Assembly (NCBI RefSeq): GCF_900128985.1
Contig: NZ_FQUC01000015.1
Span: 37,093-101,092, forward strand
Direction of reading: 5' to 3'
DNA length: 64,000 nucleotides
Origin: Indolivaga macrotermitis
Lineage (GTDB): Bacteria; Bacteroidota; Bacteroidia; Bacteroidales; Dysgonomonadaceae
Below the pieces are notes generated by a model. The model was not told where the DNA came from, did not search any database, and saw only the letters and a list, made by a program, of their open reading frames with translations. This document shows, piece by piece, positions 23,701 to 33,748 of this stretch. Each line of letters begins with the position of its first letter. Positions within the stretch are counted from its first letter, which is position 1. The position numbers and the translations under genes were made by a program.

Positions 23701-24240
23701 TTATAAGGATCTCCCTTTGAAAACAGAAGACTCTTCCGAAGGGTAGAGATAACCCGAGAAAGTTATATTCCGGCTACTGAAGTTTGAATTTACTGTAGCA
23801 GAGCATTGATTATTGCCATTATACATAGTAAAAGATACTTCAGCAGAGATACCTGTACCGAAAACGGACATAGAGAATGTTACGTTCCCTTTTTTGTCTA
23901 TGCTTTTTTTGACATTCGAAATTCTGCCGTCTAATGTAATGCCTCCGATACCGTTCGGTCCCGAGTAAAAAGCACTGTTAAATGCGAGTTGTACGGTTGC
24001 CTTGTCGCCTTTTGCTGAAATAAAATTAGTGTTGGCATTCACATAGGTCGATTGTCCGTTTTTGAAAGTAATGCGATCAGCTTCGAGAACGAAGTCGAGG
24101 CTGTCGAGGGCTGTGACTGCTTTTTCGTAGGCCAATTGGTTTTCAAGCCTTTGCTGTATTGCTTTTTCCGAATTTTGTTGTGTTTTGCATCCCACACACA
24201 AAAATAAGGCTGATAGTAGTATTAGAGCTGTTGTTTTCAT
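23701..24240 (-). CDS. DUF4251 lipoprotein
   Basis: The 179-aa protein has a lipoprotein signal (LFLCVGC, Cys 18). It then shows the DUF4251 pattern: DFVLEADRITFKNGQSTYVN, NFISAKGDKATVQLAF, GIGGITLDGRISN, and a beta-rich C-terminus ending in GYLYPSEESSVFKGRSL. The family is restricted mainly to Bacteroidota and has no known function; an outer-membrane or periplasmic location is likely. It has its own transcription unit, convergent with the lyase gene. Confidence 0.88.
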   Translation of the reverse strand: MKTTALILLSALFLCVGCKTQQNSEKAIQQRLENQLAYEKAVTALDSLDFVLEADRITFKNGQSTYVNANTNFISAKGDKATVQLAFNSAFYSGPNGIGGITLDGRISNVKKSIDKKGNVTFSMSVFGTGISAEVSFTMYNGNNQCSATVNSNFSSRNITFSGYLYPSEESSVFKGRSL

Positions 24241-24300
24241 AATTATTTGTGTTTTTAATATTTTATAATTAATATATAAACAGTTCGATAAACATAATGT

Positions 24301-24753
24301 TTAGAGTCTTTTAGAGAAACAAATACTATCGGCATTATCCGCATATTGGCCGTAATTGGGAATGACCGTATATCCCGATTTTTTATAGACACTTATAGCT
24401 TCTACCATCTTTAGTCCGGTTTCGAGTATTGCTTGTCTAAATCCTTTTTCTTTAGCCCAAATCTCTATTTCGTGCAACATTTTTCCGGCTAAGCCTTTGC
24501 CTCTGTAACCGGGATTCAGAAACATCCGTTTTACTTCGGCTGTTGAGTCGTTGTATTGTTTGAAACAACAGCAACCAACGGCTACCGAACCGGCATAGGC
24601 TATAATTACGGTTTCGAGCCAATCTATTTTATTGTATACGTTATAACAAAATTGAGTATCCCCGTTGCGGATACTCAATTCTTTATCTAGTTCGGAAATT
24701 AATGACCTGAAATCATTATTTTCGCTATTTGTTCTTACTATTCTATAATCCAT
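24301..24753 (-). CDS. GNAT-family N-acetyltransferase
   Basis: The 150-aa protein has the GNAT acetyl-CoA motif A: VKRMFLNPGYRGKGLAGKML (Arg/Gln-x-x-Gly-x-Gly/Ala form, here RGKGLAG), followed by motif B in AKEKGFRQAILETGLKMVEA and YKKSGY. The acceptor substrate is unknown. It is 14 bp downstream of lon on the same strand and so is likely in its transcript. That might make expression stress-linked, although this is inference. Confidence 0.88.
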   Translation of the reverse strand: MDYRIVRTNSENNDFRSLISELDKELSIRNGDTQFCYNVYNKIDWLETVIIAYAGSVAVGCCCFKQYNDSTAEVKRMFLNPGYRGKGLAGKMLHEIEIWAKEKGFRQAILETGLKMVEAISVYKKSGYTVIPNYGQYADNADSICFSKRL

Positions 24754-24767
24754 ATAGGGGACAGATT

Positions 24768-27239
24768 TTATTTATCCGCTTCTTTTACGTGTAAGTCCAA
24801 TGCGTTTTTAACCTTGTCTTTGAGCAACGCTATGTCCAGTACTTCTTTGATATCCGAGACATAATGAAATTTGAGCCCTTTAAGATATAATTCTTTAATT
24901 TCCTCAATATCTTTCATATTCTCTTTACACAGGATAATTTCTTTGATTCCGGCACGTTTAGCCGCGAGTATTTTTTCGCGGATACCTCCAACCGGAAGGA
25001 CTTTTCCCCGTAAAGTGATTTCTCCGGTCATGGCTAGGTTCGCTTTAACTTTGCGTTGTGTAAAAGCGGAGGCCAAAGAAGTCACCATTGTTATACCTGC
25101 TGACGGACCGTCTTTCGGGATAGCTCCTTCGGGAACGTGTACGTGTACATTCCAGTTATCGATAACATCATCGTCGATTCCTAATATCTGATTATGTGAA
25201 CGGATATACTCCATTGCAAGCATAGCAGACTCTTTCATTACATCGCCAAGGTTTCCGGTAAGAGTCAGTTTATTGCCTTTGCCCTTGCTTAGTGATGTTT
25301 CGATAAACAGGATTTCGCCGCCGACCGAAGTCCATGCCAGTCCTGTAACCACACCGGCATATTCGTTGCCCTGATACTCGTCTTTCGAAAAGCGTTCGGC
25401 TCCGAGGTATTCCTGAAGGTCTTTGATTTCGAGAACTTTGTTGTATTCCGATTTGGTTGCAACCTTCAAAGCCACTTTACGCATTATTTGCGCCAAAGTT
25501 TTATCTAATCCCCTGACTCCCGATTCGCGTGTGTAACTGTCGATAATCTTTTCGATGGTCTTTTTAGGGATATCTATCGCTTCTTTATCCAGACCATGAT
25601 TTTCGAGTTGTTTCGGGATAAGGTGGCGGCGTGCTATCTCTACCTTTTCTTCCAGAATATAACCACTGATATCGATCAGCTCCATACGGTCGAGTAGGGG
25701 CTGCGATACATTAGATATATTATTGGCGGTAGCGATGAACAACACTTTCGACAGGTCGTAATCGATATTCAGATAGTTGTCGTGAAATGTCGAGTTTTGC
25801 TCCGGATCCAGTACTTCAAGTAATGCTGATGCCGGATCGCCACGGAAATCGTTGCCTATCTTATCTATTTCATCCAGAACGAACACAGGGTTAGATGATC
25901 CTGCTTTTTGCATGTTCTGGATAATACGTCCGGGCATAGCTCCGATATATGTTCTGCGGTGTCCCCTTATTTCCGATTCATCGTGTAATCCACCGAAAGA
26001 TACCCTTACATATTTCCGGTTGAGAGCTTCTGCTACAGATTTACCTAAAGATGTTTTACCAACACCCGGAGGGCCATACAAACAAATGATAGGGGATTTG
26101 AGGTCACCTTTCAGTTTCAGTACAGCAAGATGCTCGATAATACGCTCTTTGACCTTTTCGAGACCGAAATGATCATGGTCGAGTACTTTTTGAGCATGCT
26201 TCAGGTTGAAATTGTCTTTTGTATACACATTCCATGGCAACTCTAAAATCGTTTGCAGATAAGTAATCTGAGTCGAATAGTCGGGTGACTGGGGATGTAG
26301 TCTTTCGAGTTTTTTTACCTCTTTATCTACAGCTTCAGCCACTTTGGCATCCCATTTTTTGAGTTTTATTTTTTCTTTAAGCTCATCTATATCGGCTTGT
26401 TGGGGATTGCCTCCCAATTCGTCCTGTATAGTACGTATCTGTTGTTGCAGAAAATATTCTTTTTGCTGCTGGTTCAACTCTTCGCGGGTCTTCATCTGGA
26501 TGTTCATTTTCATCTCCAGCATCTGTGTCTCGCGGTTTAGAAGCATCAACAGGCGGTAAGCACGGTTTTTATCGTCATCGATATTTAATAAGTCCTGCTT
26601 TTCATGCCCTTGTACAGGTAGGTTTGTACAGCAATAATTTACCAAAAGAGGCGATTTTGAATTTTCATTCAATTTAGTGATCAACTCTTTGGGCGGATCG
26701 CCGTACATCCTTAGCATATGTATTGTAAGGTCTTTGATAGAGTCCAGTAATACTTCATACTCCTTGTCATCCGCTTCGGCAGGTATGTGTTCCTTAACTA
26801 CATACTTGGCTTTCAGGTACGGATCGGTTTGGGTAATCCGATCCAGCCTGAACCGTTTTTTTCCCTGAAGGATTACTGTTACGTTCGGATCATTCGGTAT
26901 TTCTATAATACGGATGATTTCGCCCAGAACACCTATATCATACAGGTCGCTCTGGTCGGGATCCTCTGTATTTGCGTCTTTTTGGCATACCAATCCTATG
27001 ATACCCTTCTTACCCTGAAGGCTTTTCAATGCTTTCAAGGATTTTGTACGGGCTACAGTTATCGGGAGGTTAGTACCGGGAAATATGATTGTATTGCGAA
27101 GCGCAAGTACCGGAATTTCTTCTTTCAGATACTTCTCTTCTATATCGAAATCGAGATCCCCCAAGTCGTCTGTTACTATCGAGATTATAGGCTCGGAACT
27201 CCCGTCGTTAAATAAGTCTCTTTCTTTTCGGTCAAACAT
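24768..27239 (-). CDS. lon: ATP-dependent protease Lon
   Basis: Lon degrades misfolded and regulatory proteins in the cytosol. The 823-aa protein has an N-terminal substrate domain ([21 protein letters not shown]), a coiled-coil middle, and an AAA+ module with Walker [13 protein letters not shown] and the sensor region [12 protein letters not shown]. The C-terminal protease domain carries the Ser-Lys dyad, S713 in [10 protein letters not shown] and K756 in [11 protein letters not shown], at the same 43-residue spacing as in E. coli. The GNAT gene follows closely. Divergent promoters separate lon from trmN6. Confidence 0.98.
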   Translation of the reverse strand: MFDRKERDLFNDGSSEPIISIVTDDLGDLDFDIEEKYLKEEIPVLALRNTIIFPGTNLPITVARTKSLKALKSLQGKKGIIGLVCQKDANTEDPDQSDLYDIGVLGEIIRIIEIPNDPNVTVILQGKKRFRLDRITQTDPYLKAKYVVKEHIPAEADDKEYEVLLDSIKDLTIHMLRMYGDPPKELITKLNENSKSPLLVNYCCTNLPVQGHEKQDLLNIDDDKNRAYRLLMLLNRETQMLEMKMNIQMKTREELNQQQKEYFLQQQIRTIQDELGGNPQQADIDELKEKIKLKKWDAKVAEAVDKEVKKLERLHPQSPDYSTQITYLQTILELPWNVYTKDNFNLKHAQKVLDHDHFGLEKVKERIIEHLAVLKLKGDLKSPIICLYGPPGVGKTSLGKSVAEALNRKYVRVSFGGLHDESEIRGHRRTYIGAMPGRIIQNMQKAGSSNPVFVLDEIDKIGNDFRGDPASALLEVLDPEQNSTFHDNYLNIDYDLSKVLFIATANNISNVSQPLLDRMELIDISGYILEEKVEIARRHLIPKQLENHGLDKEAIDIPKKTIEKIIDSYTRESGVRGLDKTLAQIMRKVALKVATKSEYNKVLEIKDLQEYLGAERFSKDEYQGNEYAGVVTGLAWTSVGGEILFIETSLSKGKGNKLTLTGNLGDVMKESAMLAMEYIRSHNQILGIDDDVIDNWNVHVHVPEGAIPKDGPSAGITMVTSLASAFTQRKVKANLAMTGEITLRGKVLPVGGIREKILAAKRAGIKEIILCKENMKDIEEIKELYLKGLKFHYVSDIKEVLDIALLKDKVKNALDLHVKEADK

Positions 27240-27325
27240 CTTTTTGAATTATATGTAATATATGTAAGGTTGAAATGCCTTCTGATCGTATAAATTGAAA
27301 CGTCAATCGGCTATTTCCAAACAAG

Positions 27326-27333
27326 CAAAAATA
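27326..27333 (-). promoter_or_regulatory. Possible -7 element for lon
   Basis: On the minus strand this reads TATTTTTG, matching TAnnTTTG, 87 nt upstream of the lon start. No clear -33 element was found. It sits 14 bp from the opposing -7 motif for trmN6. Confidence 0.4.
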
Positions 27334-27347
27334 CAATAATATATTGT

Positions 27348-27355
27348 TACTTTTG
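27348..27355 (+). promoter_or_regulatory. Possible -7 element for trmN6
   Basis: TACTTTTG matches TAnnTTTG and lies 85 nt upstream of the trmN6 start in the divergent region shared with lon. Confidence 0.45.
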
Positions 27356-27439
27356 CATTCTTTCTAAATACAAATATTATGCCATTCTCTTTCTGTTGAT
27401 TTTGGCATACAGCAGATTTAAATTGAAAGATTACGATTT

Positions 27440-28153
27440 ATGGCTAATTCATATTTCAGGTTTAAACAGTTTACAGTATATCAGGATAAGTGCGCAATGA
27501 AAGTTGGAACCGATGGTGTTCTGCTTGGCGGATGGGCGGATATTAATGATGCGCGTACAATACTCGATGTGGGAACAGGTACGGGGCTGATCGCCATGAT
27601 GTTGTCCCAGAGAGCCCCTAATCCTGTTTCTGTTGATGCTATAGATATAGACATGGATGCAGTTTGTCAGGCAAAGGAGAATGTGCAACAGTCGGGTTTT
27701 TTCAATATAAAGTGTGAACATGCATCTTTGGCAGAATTTGTTGAAGAAACGGGAAAACGATATGATCTGATTGTATCTAATCCACCCTATTTTATATCGT
27801 CTCTTCATTCTCCGGATTCGAAAAGGACTGTTGCCCGGCATACAGATTCGTTACCTGTGGCTGATTTTATTCGTTTGTCAGTACAAATATTGTCTGATAA
27901 TGGGCGTATTTCAATGATATTCCCTTTTTCGGAGAAAGAACTTTTACTGTCTCTGGCTGAAAAAGAGGGATTATCAGTTACCCGTATTACAAATGTAAGG
28001 CCTACGCCCGGGGCTTCCTATAAACGAGTGTTGCTGGAGTTGTCGAAATGTCCCGCAGCGAAACAAGAAAACGAATTACTTATTGAGGTTTCCCGGCATC
28101 AGTACTCACCGGAGTTTATGAGCCTGCTCAGCGACTTCTATCTGGCATTTTAG
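27440..28153 (+). CDS. trmN6: tRNA1(Val) (adenine(37)-N6)-methyltransferase, YfiC/TrmN6 type
   Basis: The 237-aa protein is a class I SAM methyltransferase: motif I ILDVGTGTGLIAMML (about residues 40-54), acidic loop DAIDIDMDAV, and the N6-adenine signature SNPPYF at about 113-118. The opening FRFKQFTVYQDKCAMKVGTDGVLLG is typical of YfiC/TrmN6, with the KVxTD motif. E. coli YfiC methylates A37 of tRNA-Val1; the substrate here is by homology. It is divergent from lon. Confidence 0.92.
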   Translation: MANSYFRFKQFTVYQDKCAMKVGTDGVLLGGWADINDARTILDVGTGTGLIAMMLSQRAPNPVSVDAIDIDMDAVCQAKENVQQSGFFNIKCEHASLAEFVEETGKRYDLIVSNPPYFISSLHSPDSKRTVARHTDSLPVADFIRLSVQILSDNGRISMIFPFSEKELLLSLAEKEGLSVTRITNVRPTPGASYKRVLLELSKCPAAKQENELLIEVSRHQYSPEFMSLLSDFYLAF

Positions 28154-28199
28154 TAAATTTTCGTATCTTTATGGCGAATAAACAAACAATTGCATGTAC

Positions 28200-29141
28200 A
28201 TGAAGAAAGTTAAATTGACCTGTCTCCTGGTTTTAGGTTTATTATCGTTTACAGTTCAGGGACAGCAGAAAAACACTCCGGCAAAGTTAAATGCTTCAAA
28301 GATTATCCGGTTGAGCAACAGTGTTATCGATTTGAGCAATGATGCCAATCAGGCTCTTAGTAGTTACACCGACATGGTATCTGCGGCGGATGGCAATGTC
28401 AGTACTCTCAAGCGCAATAATGCTCTGAAGCCTACTTATCTGAATTATAAGATATACGAGCCCGATCAAAGAAAAAAAACAGAATATGATCAGGCGTCGA
28501 AGGCAGCTCCGGCTTTTGACGAAAAGACCGAACTCCTACAACTTATGTCTTTGGTGGATAGCCACATGGCGGATGTAGTAAGGAACAGCGAAGCTTTGAG
28601 TAGCTATTTTTACAAGCAGGAATACCAGTCTGACAACGACTTCTCTAAATACCCTGCTCTAAAAGATAGTACCGAGGCAAGTATAGCCCGTGCTATGGTA
28701 ATATGGCGAAAAGCTTCGGCTTTGGCTGCTACTACCGGAGATAAAGCAGAATTATTACTATTGAAAGATAGTAAAATAGCGGAGTTTGTTATTCCGATGA
28801 AGTCCGATCTGATAACCCTACAGTCTGTATTTACAAAGGTTACAGATCTCGAAACAGATTTCCCGGCGCTTGAAACGGACGTAACGGCACTAAAAGCATC
28901 TATTGAAGTAAATAAAGATATTTCGAATAAGGATTTAAAAAAACTGTCGGACTTGTATTACAAAGATGCATATGAGACATTTTACCGTAAATGTGCAGAG
29001 GCGGCTGATTATTTGGCAAAACTGACAATATTATTAAAGCAAGGTTCGGATGACGAACAGCGTATGTCCGGTCTTTTCGGTTATGCCCGCGTTTCATACC
29101 GTAATGCGATAGAACAATATAATACATTTGTGAGTCAGTAA
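28200..29141 (+). CDS. Exported helical protein, possibly DUF3829/YiiG-like
   Basis: The protein (313 aa from the ATG at 28200) has a signal peptide ending near TVQGQQ and a mature region that appears almost wholly alpha-helical and polar. The later part (LKKLSDLYYKDAYETFYRKC, then YRNAIEQYNTF) resembles the DUF3829/YiiG pattern, but I am not certain of that assignment. No catalytic motif is visible. The lone in-frame ATG two codons upstream (28194) is a possible alternative start. It is followed by a strong hairpin, so it is the last gene of its unit. Confidence 0.7.
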   Translation: MKKVKLTCLLVLGLLSFTVQGQQKNTPAKLNASKIIRLSNSVIDLSNDANQALSSYTDMVSAADGNVSTLKRNNALKPTYLNYKIYEPDQRKKTEYDQASKAAPAFDEKTELLQLMSLVDSHMADVVRNSEALSSYFYKQEYQSDNDFSKYPALKDSTEASIARAMVIWRKASALAATTGDKAELLLLKDSKIAEFVIPMKSDLITLQSVFTKVTDLETDFPALETDVTALKASIEVNKDISNKDLKKLSDLYYKDAYETFYRKCAEAADYLAKLTILLKQGSDDEQRMSGLFGYARVSYRNAIEQYNTFVSQ

Positions 29142-29173
29142 TAATATCGTTCAGCCTAAAGTAATATTTATAC

Positions 29174-29208
29174 ATCAGGTTTGTCCGGAAGGGCAAACCT
29201 GATTCTTT
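29174..29208 (+). terminator. Terminator after the DUF3829-like gene
   Basis: ATCAGGTTTGTCC (29174-29186) pairs with GGGCAAACCTGAT (29191-29203), a 13-bp stem with one wobble and loop GGAA, followed by TCTTTTG. Confidence 0.82.
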
Positions 29209-29309
29209 TGTGAAACTTTTTTAATTCGTTGATGTTTAGTTCTTAAATAGGTGGTATTTTTTTACCTTTATAAGGTTATTGAGAAATTGGATTTTTTAGT
29301 ATTAATATT

Positions 29310-30194
29310 ATGAATAAGACAATCGTAGGATTAGGTGAAATCTTGTGGGATATATTTCCCGAGAGAAAAGTATTGGGAGGAGCCCCTGCTAATTTTGCAT
29401 ACCATATTTCGCAGTTTGGTTTGGATGGATATGCCGTAAGTGCAATAGGAAAAGACGATCTCGGAGCCGATCTGATCAAAAACCTCGAGTCAAAAGGTCT
29501 GGGCTATTTGATCGAAGAAACAGACTTTCCGACGGGAACAGTAGATGTAAAGGTTAACAGATGGGGAATACCCGAATACAAAATTCATCAGAACGTAGCG
29601 TGGGATAATATTCCTTTTATCGAGAAGACCAGAGAACTGGCTGCGAAAACGAGCGCGGTTAGTTTTGGTTCTTTAGCTCAGCGCAGTTCCGTATCACGCG
29701 ATACTATCAGGCAGTTTTTACAGGCAATGCCTCAGGACAGCCTGAAAATATTCGACATAAACCTCCGTCAACAGTTTTATTCAAAAGAGGTGATACATGA
29801 GTCACTGGAAATGGCAAATGTGTTGAAAATAAACGATGAGGAAGTTGTCGTTCTTGCCGAAATGTACGGCTGGAAGGGATGGAACGAGCAGGATGTGTGT
29901 AAGGATATTCTGGCTCAATATAAATTAGATATAGTGATTCTGACTAAGGGGATTGATGGCAGTTTTGTTTTCACTAGAAAGGAAACATCTTATCAGGCCA
30001 CGCCTAAGATGCATGTTGCGGATACTGTAGGTGCCGGAGATTCTTTTACGGCAGCTTTTGTTGCATCGTATCTGCATGGAGACCGGATAACCGAAGCGCA
30101 TCAATTAGCAGTAGAAGTGTCGGCTTATGTTTGTACGCAACATGGGGCTATGCCTGTACTGCCCGATGCTTACCGCGAATTATTTAATCAGTAA
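29310..30194 (+). CDS. PfkB-family carbohydrate kinase (fructokinase-like)
   Basis: This 294-aa ribokinase-family enzyme has the N-terminal signature GLGEILWDIFPERKVLGGAPA, with the Gly-Gly sugar-binding turn. The C-terminal PfkB motif is DTVGAGDSFTAAFVA, with the catalytic Asp and anion hole. The sequence form, GGAPANFAYH and the SAIGKDDLGADL segment, is typical of fructokinase-type proteins in Bacteroidota. The sugar remains to be proven. It stands alone between a terminator and the dehydrogenase gene. Confidence 0.88.
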   Translation: MNKTIVGLGEILWDIFPERKVLGGAPANFAYHISQFGLDGYAVSAIGKDDLGADLIKNLESKGLGYLIEETDFPTGTVDVKVNRWGIPEYKIHQNVAWDNIPFIEKTRELAAKTSAVSFGSLAQRSSVSRDTIRQFLQAMPQDSLKIFDINLRQQFYSKEVIHESLEMANVLKINDEEVVVLAEMYGWKGWNEQDVCKDILAQYKLDIVILTKGIDGSFVFTRKETSYQATPKMHVADTVGAGDSFTAAFVASYLHGDRITEAHQLAVEVSAYVCTQHGAMPVLPDAYRELFNQ

Positions 30195-30411
30195 ATGAAA
30201 ATCCGGGTTTTGTCAAAAAAACAACAAAGAATAAATCCTTTTTTTCGAATATTTGTTACTTTAGTTGGTTATTAGTGCTGATAAGCATTTAATCGTATGT
30301 ATCTCGAGGCATAACTAACTAAAATATAGCTAACTGTTATTCTTTTTTACAAAACCAAACGAAAGGTCTGAGGACTAAAACTCTGATTAACGAATAGAAT
30401 AAAATACATAT

Positions 30412-31170
30412 ATGAAAAAGATTGCATTGATAACCGGGGCTACTGCCGGTATAGGAAAGGCCACGGCCGAACGTTTAGCGAAAGAAGGGTTTAACCTGAT
30501 AATAACCGGTCGCCGCCAGCGCGAACTGGACGAACTGCAAACCTCATTACAGGCGCAATATGGAATAGATATCTGGGCACTGTGTTTTGATGTAAGGAAA
30601 TACGATGAGGTTGAAAAGAATCTCGGAAGCTTGCCACAACGTTGGAAAGATGTGGATGTGTTGGTCAATAATGCAGGACTGGCAGTCGGGCTTAATCCTA
30701 TTCATACCGGGGTGGTCGATGATTGGGAAAGAATGATAGATACAAATATCAAAGGGTTGTTGTATGTAACGCGTACTATTGCCCCACGTATGGTTGAACG
30801 CAAATCGGGACACATAATCAATCTTGCGTCTATTGCTGGCAAAGAGGTGTATGCCAACGGGAACGTTTACTGTGCGACAAAGCATGCTGTAGATGCATTA
30901 TCGAAAGGGATGCGTATCGATTTACTGCCTTATGGTATTAAAGTAACCCAGATTTGTCCGGGAGCCGTAGAAACCGAATTCTCGGTAGTTCGTTTCAAAG
31001 GTGATAAATCTCGTGCCGATCAGGTATATGCGGGTTTTGCTCCATTGGCTGCGGAGGATATAGCGGAAGCTATTTGCTTTGCAGTGTCAGCTCCGGATCA
31101 TGTTAATATACAGGATATGCTGATAATGCCTAAAGCACAAGCTTCGGGTACGATTTTTCATAAAGAATAA
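30412..31170 (+). CDS. Short-chain dehydrogenase, YdfG-like
   Basis: The 252-aa SDR has the NADP-binding TGATAGIGKATAE motif near the N-terminus, a following TGRRQRELDEL with Arg residues that favour NADPH, LVNNAGLAVG, and the catalytic YCATK with its upstream Ser in INLASIAGKE. Its C-terminal phrases CPGAVETEFSVVRFKGDKSR and APDHVNIQDMLIMP closely follow E. coli YdfG, a 3-hydroxy acid dehydrogenase with malonic semialdehyde reductase activity. I infer a similar substrate class. The next gene starts 6 bp downstream. Confidence 0.92.
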   Translation: MKKIALITGATAGIGKATAERLAKEGFNLIITGRRQRELDELQTSLQAQYGIDIWALCFDVRKYDEVEKNLGSLPQRWKDVDVLVNNAGLAVGLNPIHTGVVDDWERMIDTNIKGLLYVTRTIAPRMVERKSGHIINLASIAGKEVYANGNVYCATKHAVDALSKGMRIDLLPYGIKVTQICPGAVETEFSVVRFKGDKSRADQVYAGFAPLAAEDIAEAICFAVSAPDHVNIQDMLIMPKAQASGTIFHKE

Positions 31171-31176
31171 AACGAT

Positions 31177-31617
31177 ATGAAGAAGCCGGTCTTAATCTTT
31201 TTGTTTATTATGATTTTATCCAATGCTTTTGGGCAAGATATGCTGCATGGCAGGTGGATAATAAGTGATGTGATCGGAGTCTCGGACAAAATGAAATTTA
31301 CAGATAAAGAATTGAGTTATAGTATGTATGACGACAGGTTAAATAAAGACCAACAATTTATCGGTAATATTGCTTATTTTAACTCCGGCGACCAGTCTTT
31401 CGAAACGTTCCATACATCATTTTGTGGCTTCGGCTATTTTCCATCTTCTTACGGAAAGTATAAAATTATTGATGGTGGGTATGTAGAACTGACATTGGAT
31501 TCGATCGTAATCCACGGATATAAGAAACCTAAGAAAATAAAGAAATTCAGATCGTTGGGTCTTTATAGAATAACACGTTCGGAAAAAGAAATACACTTAT
31601 CGAAAGTGCTAAAATAA
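31177..31617 (+). CDS. Small exported protein of unknown function
   Basis: I recognise no family with confidence. The 146-aa protein has a signal peptide (LSNAFGQDM, cleavage about residue 19-20). The mature domain begins LHGRWIISDVIGVSD and is beta-rich, in the manner of small lipocalin-like proteins common in Bacteroidota. The phrase LYRITRSEKEIHLSKV closes it. It lies 6 bp behind the YdfG-like gene and 18 bp ahead of the NAD(P)HX repair gene, so the three probably form one operon. Confidence 0.75.
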   Translation: MKKPVLIFLFIMILSNAFGQDMLHGRWIISDVIGVSDKMKFTDKELSYSMYDDRLNKDQQFIGNIAYFNSGDQSFETFHTSFCGFGYFPSSYGKYKIIDGGYVELTLDSIVIHGYKKPKKIKKFRSLGLYRITRSEKEIHLSKVLK

Positions 31618-31635
31618 ACAGTAATATCTGGTTTT

Positions 31636-33162
31636 ATGTTGAAAATTCTCAATTCGCAGCAAATAAAGATATTAGATAAATGTACAATAGAACATGATAA
31701 TATCAAATCGATCGATCTGATGGAAAGAGCCGCTTTGGCTCTTTTCGAGTCTTTATGCGGATATTTATCAGAAGACGACCCTATGATTATCTTTGCAGGA
31801 ACAGGCAATAATGGAGGGGATGCTTTGGCTCTGGCTCGTATGTTATCCGGCAAGAGTTTTTCGGTAGAAGTGTATTTGATTAATCCCGAAGCAGTTTTAT
31901 CTCCCGATTGTGCAGCGAATAAAGAATGTTTCGAACGCCTGCTGTATCTTAATGAAATAAAAGAAACAAAAGATATTCCGTTTATCCCTTCCGGAAGTAT
32001 AGTTGTAGACGGAATATTCGGGTCGGGTCTGAATAGGCCTTTGTCGGGTTTGCACCTTGATGTCGTAAAACGTATTAATGCATCGGCAAGTAAGGTTTAT
32101 TCGATAGATATGCCGTCCGGTTTGTTTATGGAAGATAATTCGGCGAATAATCCAGATGGAATTATCCAGGCGGATATTGTCTTTACCTTTCAGTTGCCTA
32201 AGTTATCGTTGTTATTGCCCGAAAACGGGCGATTCTGCTCAAAGATAAAAATACTGGATATCGGTTTGAACAAGGCCTGTATGGCGGAAGAGAAAACCGA
32301 TTATTTTTATACGGAATGCTGTGATGCCGCTTCGTTGATAAAAAAGCGGGAAACATTTTCTCACAAGGGTAGTTTTGGGCACGCATTATTGTTTGCCGGA
32401 TCTTATGGTAAGATGGGAGCTGCTGTATTGGCTGCAAAATCATGCCTTAGAGCTGGAGTCGGGTTATTGACTATGCATATACCCCGTTGTGGGGTTGATA
32501 TTCTGCAAGTGGCTGTTCCCGAAGCAATGGTCGATGCAGATCAGGAGAAAGAATATATTAGTAGAGCAGGGGAAGTGGCCGATAAAAAGACTATCGGTAT
32601 AGGTCCCGGAATAGGAATGCATTCCGATACCAGCAAGCTGTTGGCTATTTTATTACAGTATTCGACAAAGCCGGTGGTAATTGATGCTGATGCCCTTAAT
32701 CTGATAGCTCAGGATGAGCAATTGATGAGTAATATACCTCATGGTAGTATTCTGACTCCCCATCCCGTAGAATTCGAACGGCTTGTTGGTAAGAGGTGTG
32801 TAACAGGGTATGAACGTCTTCAGGAGGCTCGCCATTTTGCACAGGAATATTCGGTATACATTGTGTTGAAGGGAGCGTATACAGCTATTGTAACTCCGGA
32901 AAGAAAAGTGTATTTTAATTCAACCGGAAATCCGGGTATGTCAACCGGAGGTAGCGGCGATGTATTGACGGGTATACTTACTTCGTTACTGGCTCAGGGA
33001 TATTCGTCGTTAGATAGTGCTGTTTTGGGCGTATATTTGCATGGTTTAGCCGCCGATTTGGCGGTTCTGCGGTTGTCGCAATATAGTTTGTTGCCTTCCG
33101 ATATTATCGACTATCTGGGCAAAGCCTACCGCTATCTCGAAAAATGTCGAAAAAGTGAATGA
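31636..33162 (+). CDS. nnr: Bifunctional NAD(P)H-hydrate epimerase / ADP-dependent dehydratase
   Basis: Nnr repairs hydrated NAD(P)H. The 508-aa protein fuses the N-terminal epimerase domain (YjeF-N; GTGNNGGDALALARML near residues 55-70 and the catalytic-type VDGIFGSGLNRPL) to a C-terminal ADP-dependent dehydratase domain of ribokinase fold. The latter shows SHKGSFGHALLFAGSYGKMG, PVVIDADALNL, LTPHPVEFERL and the nucleotide signature GNPGMSTGGSGDVLTG. This is the usual bacterial arrangement and length. It is the last gene of its cluster, upstream of the tRNA-Glu promoter. Confidence 0.96.
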   Translation: MLKILNSQQIKILDKCTIEHDNIKSIDLMERAALALFESLCGYLSEDDPMIIFAGTGNNGGDALALARMLSGKSFSVEVYLINPEAVLSPDCAANKECFERLLYLNEIKETKDIPFIPSGSIVVDGIFGSGLNRPLSGLHLDVVKRINASASKVYSIDMPSGLFMEDNSANNPDGIIQADIVFTFQLPKLSLLLPENGRFCSKIKILDIGLNKACMAEEKTDYFYTECCDAASLIKKRETFSHKGSFGHALLFAGSYGKMGAAVLAAKSCLRAGVGLLTMHIPRCGVDILQVAVPEAMVDADQEKEYISRAGEVADKKTIGIGPGIGMHSDTSKLLAILLQYSTKPVVIDADALNLIAQDEQLMSNIPHGSILTPHPVEFERLVGKRCVTGYERLQEARHFAQEYSVYIVLKGAYTAIVTPERKVYFNSTGNPGMSTGGSGDVLTGILTSLLAQGYSSLDSAVLGVYLHGLAADLAVLRLSQYSLLPSDIIDYLGKAYRYLEKCRKSE

Positions 33163-33232
33163 AAATATTCCATTGATAGCTAATTTATTAACTTTGCCGA
33201 GCGAAAATATTTCAAAAAAAATGCACGGAATA

Positions 33233-33263
33233 TTTGCGGAAAACAAAATAACACTTACCTTTG
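33233..33263 (+). promoter_or_regulatory. Consensus promoter for tRNA-Glu and rpsT
   Basis: TTTG (33233-33236) and TACCTTTG (33256-33263) are separated by 19 nt, matching the Bacteroidota -33/-7 consensus exactly. The element lies 50 nt upstream of the tRNA and is the best promoter in the window. Confidence 0.85.
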
Positions 33264-33313
33264 CATCCGCAATCAAGAGATACAGCTACTGAAAAAGAGA
33301 GCATATCGCAGAT

Positions 33314-33385
33314 GGCCCATTCGTCTATCGGTTAGGACGCAAGATTTTCATTCTTGAAAGAGGGGTTCGACTCCCCTATGGGCTA
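33314..33385 (+). tRNA. tRNA-Glu (anticodon TTC)
   Basis: This is a 72-nt tRNA with acceptor arms GGCCCAT and ATGGGCT (7 bp, one G-U pair), anticodon stem CAAGA/TCTTG, and a 7-nt loop TTTTCAT in which the anticodon is TTC. The T-arm is GGGG-TTCGACT-CCCC. The discriminator is A, and the CCA is not encoded. It sits 41 nt upstream of rpsT, and both likely share the consensus promoter. Confidence 0.97.
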
Positions 33386-33426
33386 CAAATAATAAAATAT
33401 AAAAAATATAAAGATTAGTCGTCATT

Positions 33427-33678
33427 ATGGCAAATCATAAATCAGCAATAAAGAGAATCAGACAAGCAGATGCAAAACGCTTGAGAAATAGATATGTAGC
33501 TAAAACTACTCGTAATTCGGTTAAAAAGCTTCGTGCTATTACTGATAAAGAGGAAGCTAGAAAGCTATATCCTTCAGTAGCATCTATGTTAGACAGATTA
33601 GCTAAAAAGAATGTTATTCATAAGAATAAAGCAGCTAATTTGAAATCTAAGCTTGCTCATCACGTAAATTCTTTGTAA
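33427..33678 (+). CDS. rpsT: 30S ribosomal protein S20
   Basis: S20 binds 16S rRNA early in 30S assembly. The 83-residue basic protein has the family start [40 protein letters not shown] in the middle, and the final helix [12 protein letters not shown]. Length is normal. It follows tRNA-Glu and ends in a strong terminator, so the pair forms a compact transcription unit. Confidence 0.98.
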   Translation: MANHKSAIKRIRQADAKRLRNRYVAKTTRNSVKKLRAITDKEEARKLYPSVASMLDRLAKKNVIHKNKAANLKSKLAHHVNSL

Positions 33679-33705
33679 GAATAGACTGTTCAAAATATTA
33701 TATAT

Positions 33706-33737
33706 AGAGCCGGACTAAAAGTTCGGCTCTTTTCTTT
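33706..33737 (+). terminator. Terminator of rpsT
   Basis: AGAGCCGGACT (33706-33716) pairs with AGTTCGGCTCT (33720-33730), 11 bp with one wobble, loop AAA, and then TTTTCTTTATTTC. Confidence 0.88.
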
Positions 33738-33748
33738 ATTTCTATCTG